Origin: Holacanthus passer
Lineage: Eukaryota; Chordata; Actinopteri; Pomacanthidae
Assembly (NCBI GenBank): GCA_025331565.1
Contig: JAFREQ010000011.1
Coordinates: forward strand, 12,544,001 to 12,608,000
Direction of reading: 5' to 3'
DNA length: 64,000 bases
In this document: one piece after another, positions 59,278-64,000 of the stretch
Position numbering within the stretch: position 1 is the first letter of the stretch
Layout of the letters: every line of letters starts with the position of its first letter
Translations under genes and position numbers: made by a program
Notes under the pieces: model-generated
The model's input: only the letters and a program-made list of their open reading frames with translations
Told to the model about the DNA's origin: nothing
Database searches by the model: none

Positions 59278-60310
59278 AGATGGACTCTTTTACACCAGGT
59301 GCTTCAGCAGTACTGCTCTTATGAATGCTACTTGTACCAAAGCACAGCAGGATATATCTTTTCAAGAGTTGAATACTAATTTTTTTACGCAGTTGTATAT
59401 ACTATTTTGTTTGTGATCTGAAATGAGAAAGATGGGGAAAATTCAGAGCTACATTTGGCGCTTTGCTCATAGATCCTCATATGTTGTTGTACCTATTTAA
59501 GTGGGTTAAAGGGACTGAATACACTCAAGGGTTGATCGCGGTGAAATCAAAAACACATTGACTAAACAAGTTGTTCACACATACATAAAGCACCTTTTAT
59601 AATCCAATGAAAAACATTGACTGCATTAGTGACAAAATAAGGCATTTTAAATGACTAAATATCAATACTTGGCAGTACAGTCTTAACTATAAAGGATCAG
59701 CCTACACTTGTCATCACTACAAAAACAAGAGCATCAGATTCATCAGCACATTTTGAAACCATATAAAAATGACCTTTGAACGCACAAAGCAACAACTGGC
59801 ATTTTATTTGCTTACTTACACTATAAGAGCCAGGCTTACTTTTTTTAACTTTTTAATTTGTTTCAGACAGCACTCATGTATGTATTTGCACTGTGCTGAG
59901 CCATATGCATTTAATTTGGCTAATGAAGAGCCTATGTGAGTTAATTTTTTTTCTCAGTTACCACCTTTTCTTTTCTGCTCTGTTACCACACCAAGCCTAC
60001 TTAGATATACTTCAATTTACTCCCCAAACTGAGTCAAAAACAAAGATGACTATCCATGAAGCCAAGCTCTTGGTGGAACATGAACGCCCTCTTGTGGTCA
60101 AAGGTGAACTACAACACTAAACATAATCTGGATTGTGTTGGTTTCATGAGAGCTTCCCGAAATTCTGCAAATCACATTTAGACTAAAAAAAATATCATTA
60201 ATGTGATTAGCCAGAAATAACGTGAAACGGTGTCCATATCATTATACCTTAGACGAATTCATTGTCAGGGTGCAGTCAGGTGATCGCGACTACCAATGAT
60301 ATCGCTCTCT
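59278..60310. other. card19 3' UTR and spacer before U6atac
   Basis: No clear AATAAA close to the card19 stop was seen. A 75-codon open frame at 59893-60120 has no recognisable domain. The minus strand at 60082-60100 carries a good CTCF-like motif, listed separately. Confidence 0.5.
60082..60100 (-). promoter_or_regulatory. CTCF-like motif, minus strand
   Basis: Reads TGACCACAAGAGGGCGTTC on the minus strand; CCACAAGAGGGCG fits the CTCF core without deviation. It is the best such match I noticed in the window. It lies about 430 bp upstream of the U6atac start. Confidence 0.4.
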
Positions 60311-60311
60311 A

Positions 60312-60335
60312 GCAGCGCGGTGCATTATGGGTAGA
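60312..60335 (-). promoter_or_regulatory. Distal element of the U6atac gene (STAF/ZNF143-like site)
   Basis: The minus strand reads CTACCCATAATGCACCGCGC, close to the STAF/ZNF143 site that forms the distal sequence element of vertebrate snRNA genes. It lies about 205 bp upstream of the RNA start, the usual distance. Confidence 0.65.
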
Positions 60336-60460
60336 CGTATGAGCAAGTTAACATGTAGAAAAATCGAATGAAGAATCTGAATAATGATGCAAACACGATC
60401 AGTCTCTTTTAAACGCAGCAGCTGCGTTTAATGGAGGTAATAAGTATAAACCCGGAAATG

Positions 60461-60504
60461 GCACCCTAAGTGACATCACGCGCTGAGACGTCAGCCTTTA
60501 TAAC
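60461..60504 (+). promoter_or_regulatory. PSE and TATA box of the U6atac gene (RNA polymerase III type 3 promoter)
   Basis: GCACCCTAAGTGACATCACG (60461-60480) fits the vertebrate snRNA proximal sequence element at -68 to -49. TTATAAC-type TATA at 60498-60504 lies at about -31 to -25. The PSE-TATA gap of 17 bp is typical of Pol III snRNA promoters. Confidence 0.75.
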
Positions 60505-60528
60505 CTGCCTCCCTCCGTTCAAATGACT

Positions 60529-60653
60529 GTGTTGTATGAAAGGAGAGAAGGTTAGCACTCCCCTTGACAAGGATGGAATTGGCCCTTGTGGCCTTCAACA
60601 CACATACGGTTAAGGCACTGCCACCTACTTCGTGGCATCTCTAACCAAGTTTT
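60529..60653 (+). ncRNA. rnu6atac: U6atac small nuclear RNA of the minor (U12-type) spliceosome
   Basis: U6atac replaces U6 in the minor spliceosome, where it pairs with the U12-type 5' splice site and with U4atac and U12. Blocks identical or nearly identical to human U6atac in order: GTGTTGTATGAAAGGAGAGA, AGGTTAGCACTCCCCTTGAC, AAGGATGGAA, a GGCC/GGCC stem-loop with changed bases, CAACACACATACGGTTAAGG, CACTGCCACCTACTTCGTGG, then CATCTCTAACC. Differences sit mainly in the variable stem-loop and near the 3' end. The gene has a Pol III promoter in front and ends in a T-run at 60650-60659. Length about 125 nt, as in human. An intact promoter, start and terminator make a functional gene more likely than a pseudogene copy. 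An 86-codon open frame across it is spurious. Confidence 0.93.
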
Positions 60654-60659
60654 TTTTTT
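60650..60659 (+). terminator. Pol III T-run terminator of U6atac
   Basis: A run of ten T residues directly follows the conserved 3' end of U6atac, as expected for RNA polymerase III termination. Confidence 0.85.
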
Positions 60660-62123
60660 CAATCATCATATGTTACATTTTGACTTCCAGTCATCTCATA
60701 CGCGCATGATGATGTCAAACGACGTCTCCTGCTCTCACCACGTGATTAAAGACCGGAAGTGTGCTGAATGTTTTCACATGTCTTTGTTTCCTGGGCAGGG
60801 CTGGATGGAAAGTTTTCCAGTTTTCCTGTTGGTCTGCAGCTTGTAGTCTGGTCTGTTAGTTTTTTGAGAGTGAGACAGTTACAGTGAATTTAAATGTTTA
60901 TAAATCCCCCCCCAGACAGCTATTGATAGATGCTGTGTATAATGTGGATGTTTGTTCTGACTGTGCCTTTTTGCTGACAGTTTATTGAGAAGTCTATTTT
61001 AAATACAAAGTCTGGCAGTAAATGAATTTAACTTAAAATGACAGGCAGATAAAATCTTTTAGTATTTCTCAGGCTCTTTGTAAACAATACCATTAAAATG
61101 TAAAACAGGAAAAATAACAGTAACTATCATGATGGTGCTGTTAAACTATTCATGGTATGATGGTTAAACTTCAGGACATCAGAAGCCAACACTAGAAACT
61201 TTTATGCACTATTACACTTGCATGGCTTTGTTGTTATTCCTTGTACTCAACAAGTTTGTAATATTATTCTAAAAGGATTTTTGATATTTGATTTCTGACT
61301 CCTTGAGGTCCAGTGCCTGTCAGTTTGTCGCATTCTGTATCCTGTGTTGTGTAAAAATGCCTTAAAGTGCCATAATTGTAAGATTGAGACTTTCTGTCTT
61401 TGTACAAAGAAAAAAACACACATGATGAGAATAAACAGGACAATAAACACATCTTATCACTTTTGTAGTTTTATTTATAAATTTCTTGTAAAATAGTAGT
61501 CACAATGTGCAATCCAAGATCATATAGTAAAAGATGTGAAAATATTTGGTCCTTTAAAAGTAATAAAAAAAAATAATAAAGCCTAACAATAACCACATAC
61601 ACTGTATAATTCAATCTAAAAACACTTGTAGACAATAACTAATAAACACAGGTAAACCAGTATAAAAACAAACACTGCATAGCACAAAAAAGCATGTAAG
61701 GTCCACTTCAGTAATTGGTTGAGGTTAATAACACTGTAAACAGAACATTTGCACCCATAATAAAGCTGTTATGTATTTCGTCATGAACAGGAGGCTGAAA
61801 TGGCTCCTAATGCACTTACTATTAAGAATTTCATTTGGATTATGCTGTGGTGATTTAAGTTTCTTTTCCTCTGAAGTTGTAGGCATCAGGCTTAGACTGG
61901 CAACTCAAACCTAAAAATGACAGCAGAATGTCGTTTTTCTCAGGAGACATTCACAACAGTTGTAACTGAGAAACAGTATATTGCTCCTGATATGTTTCAA
62001 AAGAAAAGGCAATCATTTATTTGCATCAGTAACCTGAGAATTGTAAGAGGTAACAGACGAGTGAATTGCTGCATGAAATAAAAACAGACCTCACATTTGT
62101 CCATGTTAGAGAAGAAGTGAACC

Positions 62124-62163
<40 letters not shown>

Positions 62164-62336
62164 TCACCTGATCCTCAAGGTATCAAGTAACAAGCCCGGG
62201 AGGTTGAATTGCAGACGGCAAATACACCTACATGCCATTTAGTTTGGTGAATAAATATATGTTGTCCTTTTGTAAAAATGCAGATGTCCATCTTTACTAA
62301 GTTGATAAGCAGTGTGGAGAGTCTCATAAAGGGTGA
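60660..62336. other. U6atac-ninj spacer and ninj 3' UTR
   Basis: No protein gene seen. TTTATT at 61470-61475 is AATAAA on the minus strand and would end the ninj transcript with a 3' UTR of about 870 nt. An (AC)n tract lies at 62131-62161 inside this UTR. Plus-strand AATAAA strings near 61430-61447 have no gene to serve that I can see. Confidence 0.5.
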
Positions 62337-64000
62337 TCAAGAACTTGGGTTGGGCCGCTGGACACCAAAGGCTGTGATGAAGACGTTGACCACGACTATG
62401 ATGAAGACGAAGGCTGTGGCTACGTTCTCCAGTATGTTCAGCTTGTAGTGCATGCTCTCATCGTTCAGGTTCCACTTAACTGACAGAAGAGAAATGACAC
62501 GTTAAGACCATACTGAGTTTTGCTTAGTCAGTAGGAGTGACCTCCTTTCCCCACAAGGGGGAGCAGCACAGAGTTTCCTGTCACATAAACAGTGAAGTAA
62601 TCATTACTGAGTATGATATAAATTAACAGCAGCTGACAGCACTGCCCACAGGTGAATAATTAGCTTCTTCCTCTATTAGGACATTACGTGCCTCACTGGG
62701 CTGAGAAGGGACACTTCTTTACACGGAGGGGAAGTCCATATGTTTCACAGGGCGTCTTAGTATTGGCAAATCTCCTGTGCCTCTTTAAAACTGGAAACAG
62801 CTGACAGCAGAGATGTTTCTTCCGCTGTGGCTCTCTAAACTCAGCTCTCTATCACAATAGTTTTCTCTGTAAGGATAAGATAAGGATACATTCAGGAGGG
62901 GGAGGAGGGAGCACAACAACATATGGAGGGACAAACTATGTTAGGCTCAGTCCTTCCAATTTACCAATTCAATACATTAGTCATCAGCTATTTACAATGC
63001 AAAAAAAGAGCGTGTTTCCAGATTTACGAGCCCAAATAAGCATGAAAACGTTTTTGAGCTTGTGCAATGATGTGCATCAATGATTTCGAGGCCTGTGGTT
63101 GTAAACCTGTGAGAAATAAGCTGTATGAGAACATCATGTTTCTATATTTCTCAAGTTTGTAAATTTGTAGAAAAGATTTTCAGTTGTAGAAAAAAATCCC
63201 AATGAATTATATCGTCAGTGAGATTGTGCAAAGACTAGGAACCAAAAAGAAAAGCTGCTTTTGTGAATGTCATAGAGTACAAACTGAAAGCAGTTATCAG
63301 TTTCCTGTAATATGTGATACTGAAGTTACACATTAAAAGACATTGTCACAAATGCAATGCAAGGACAAAGTCAAATACTAACTTTAATGTGTGTGCATGT
63401 GGTACAACCCTGATTCCAAAAAAGTTGAGATGCTATGAAAAACTAAAAACAGAATATAAAATTTACTAATTCTTTCTGACGTACACTTACTGACAAACAG
63501 TAAAAAGCCAATTTATTTAATGTTTGACCTCATCAGCTTCATTGATTTCTGTAAATATCTGCTTATTCTGAATTTGATGGCAGCAACATGTTTCAAACAA
63601 GTTGGGACAGGAGCAACAAAAGACTGAAAGTTGTGGACTGATCCAAAAACACCTGTTTGGATCATTTCACAGGTAAACAGATTCATTGGTAACAGGTGAT
63701 AGTATCATGATTGGGTATGAAAGGGGCATCAAAATGATCTTTTGTGCAGTAAAGGACCAAAACAATACATATTATATATTTTTAGTAATGCTGGGAATCT
63801 TATTATTTGTGAATGCTGACAAGCCAATAACAGGGTTTGCCAAATAGAAACTAGGAGACTAACTCCAAACTTACCAATGAAGATTAGCATAACTCCCACC
63901 ACGATTTGCAGGATGAGGGAGATGCTAATGAGAGTAATAAGGGGCACATAGAAGGGGAAGTCTGGTCCTTGCTCCAGCACAGCCTTCAGCTGTGAGGCGT
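62337..64000 (-). CDS. ninj1: Ninjurin (probably ninjurin-1), C-terminal two exons, 5' end beyond the window
   Basis: Small two-pass plasma-membrane protein. Ninjurin-1 oligomerises to rupture the membrane in lytic cell death and was first described as an adhesion molecule. Exons on the minus strand: 64000-63875 (open at the window edge) and 62479-62337. The junction joins ATTG with TT to give LIFIVKWNLND, as in human LIFLVKYDLNN. Seen: ASQLKAVLEQGPDFPFYVPL, then TM helix LITLISISLILQIVVGVMLI, a short polar loop, then TM helix NVATAFVFIIVVVNVFITAF and the tail GVQRPNPSS. Human NINJ1 has VVEQGPSFAFYVPL, ISISLVLQIGVGVLLIF and FIIVVVNIFITAFGVQ. The neighbour card19 supports ninj1 over ninj2. The upstream exons with the amphipathic helices are not in the window. 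Confidence 0.88.
62549..62570 (+). promoter_or_regulatory. CTCF-like motif in the ninj1 intron
   Basis: CCACAAGGGGGAGCAGCAC fits the CTCF core closely. Motif match only. Confidence 0.3.
63405..63735 (+). mobile_element. Teleost DNA-transposon-like repeat in the ninj1 intron
   Basis: GTACAACCCTGATTCCAAAA then AAGTTGAGATGCTATG, later CAAGTTGGGACAGGAGCAAC, AAAAGACTGAAAGTTGTGGA and GGTGATAGTATCATGATTGG follow the order of a very common fish repeat as I remember it. It ends at GGGTATGAAAGGGGCATC, before the next exon. No coding remnant. The exact superfamily is not known to me. Confidence 0.65.

Noticed and set aside
60586..60846. 86-codon open frame MWPSTHIRLRHC on the plus strand
   Set aside because: Its first part is the U6atac RNA itself and it crosses the Pol III terminator; not a protein gene.
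1..64000. tRNA genes, CRISPR arrays, bacterial operons, viral genes
   Set aside because: No tRNA B-box-like GGTTCGAATCC strings were noticed, no spaced direct repeats of CRISPR type, and all gene structures are vertebrate with spliceosomal introns.

Overview
This is a piece of a ray-finned fish genome, most likely a spiny-rayed (percomorph) teleost. The evidence is short GT-AG introns in conserved vertebrate genes, many CA/GT microsatellites, and several interspersed repeats that I recognise as common to teleost genomes. All gene models were built by hand from splice sites, reading-frame phase and remembered vertebrate protein families. No search was run.

Layout. 1-18657 (minus): the 5' part of an L-type calcium channel alpha-1 gene, best fit cacna1d. 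Coding exons lie at 18615-18314, 16785-16680 and 3127-2988, and the gene runs off the left edge. Its promoter and first exon probably lie in the CpG-rich stretch near 20690-21130. 21200-30800: mostly non-coding, with a MITE-like element built of internal repeats and large CA/GT microsatellites. 30816-39605 (plus): complete 14-exon transketolase (tkt), 628 aa. 40972-43005 (minus): a compact multi-pass membrane protein gene that I do not recognise; its N-terminal exon was not found. 43140-45265 (plus): a decayed L2/CR1-type LINE that kept its 5' half. 45950-55205 (plus): complete bicd2, 820 aa, in 8 exons. 57187-59277 (plus): complete card19, 180 aa, in 6 exons. 60529-60653 (plus): a U6atac snRNA gene with STAF-like, PSE and TATA elements and a T-run terminator. 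62337-64000 (minus): the 3' part of a ninjurin gene, probably ninj1.

The neighbours tkt/cacna1d correspond to human 3p21, while bicd2/card19/ninj1 correspond to human 9q22. The window therefore spans a junction of two human synteny blocks, and the unknown gene and the LINE lie at that junction.

Most worth a second look: (1) the transketolase has Gln where the catalytic glutamate of this enzyme family is expected, and Glu where the substrate-recognising aspartate is expected, in an otherwise intact gene; (2) the U6atac snRNA gene, together with a U12-type intron in cacna1d in the same window; (3) the cacna1d N-terminus, which is an Ala/Pro-rich stretch without the usual calmodulin-binding NSCaTE segment, preceded by a uORF whose stop overlaps the start codon; (4) the unrecognised four-pass membrane protein gene.
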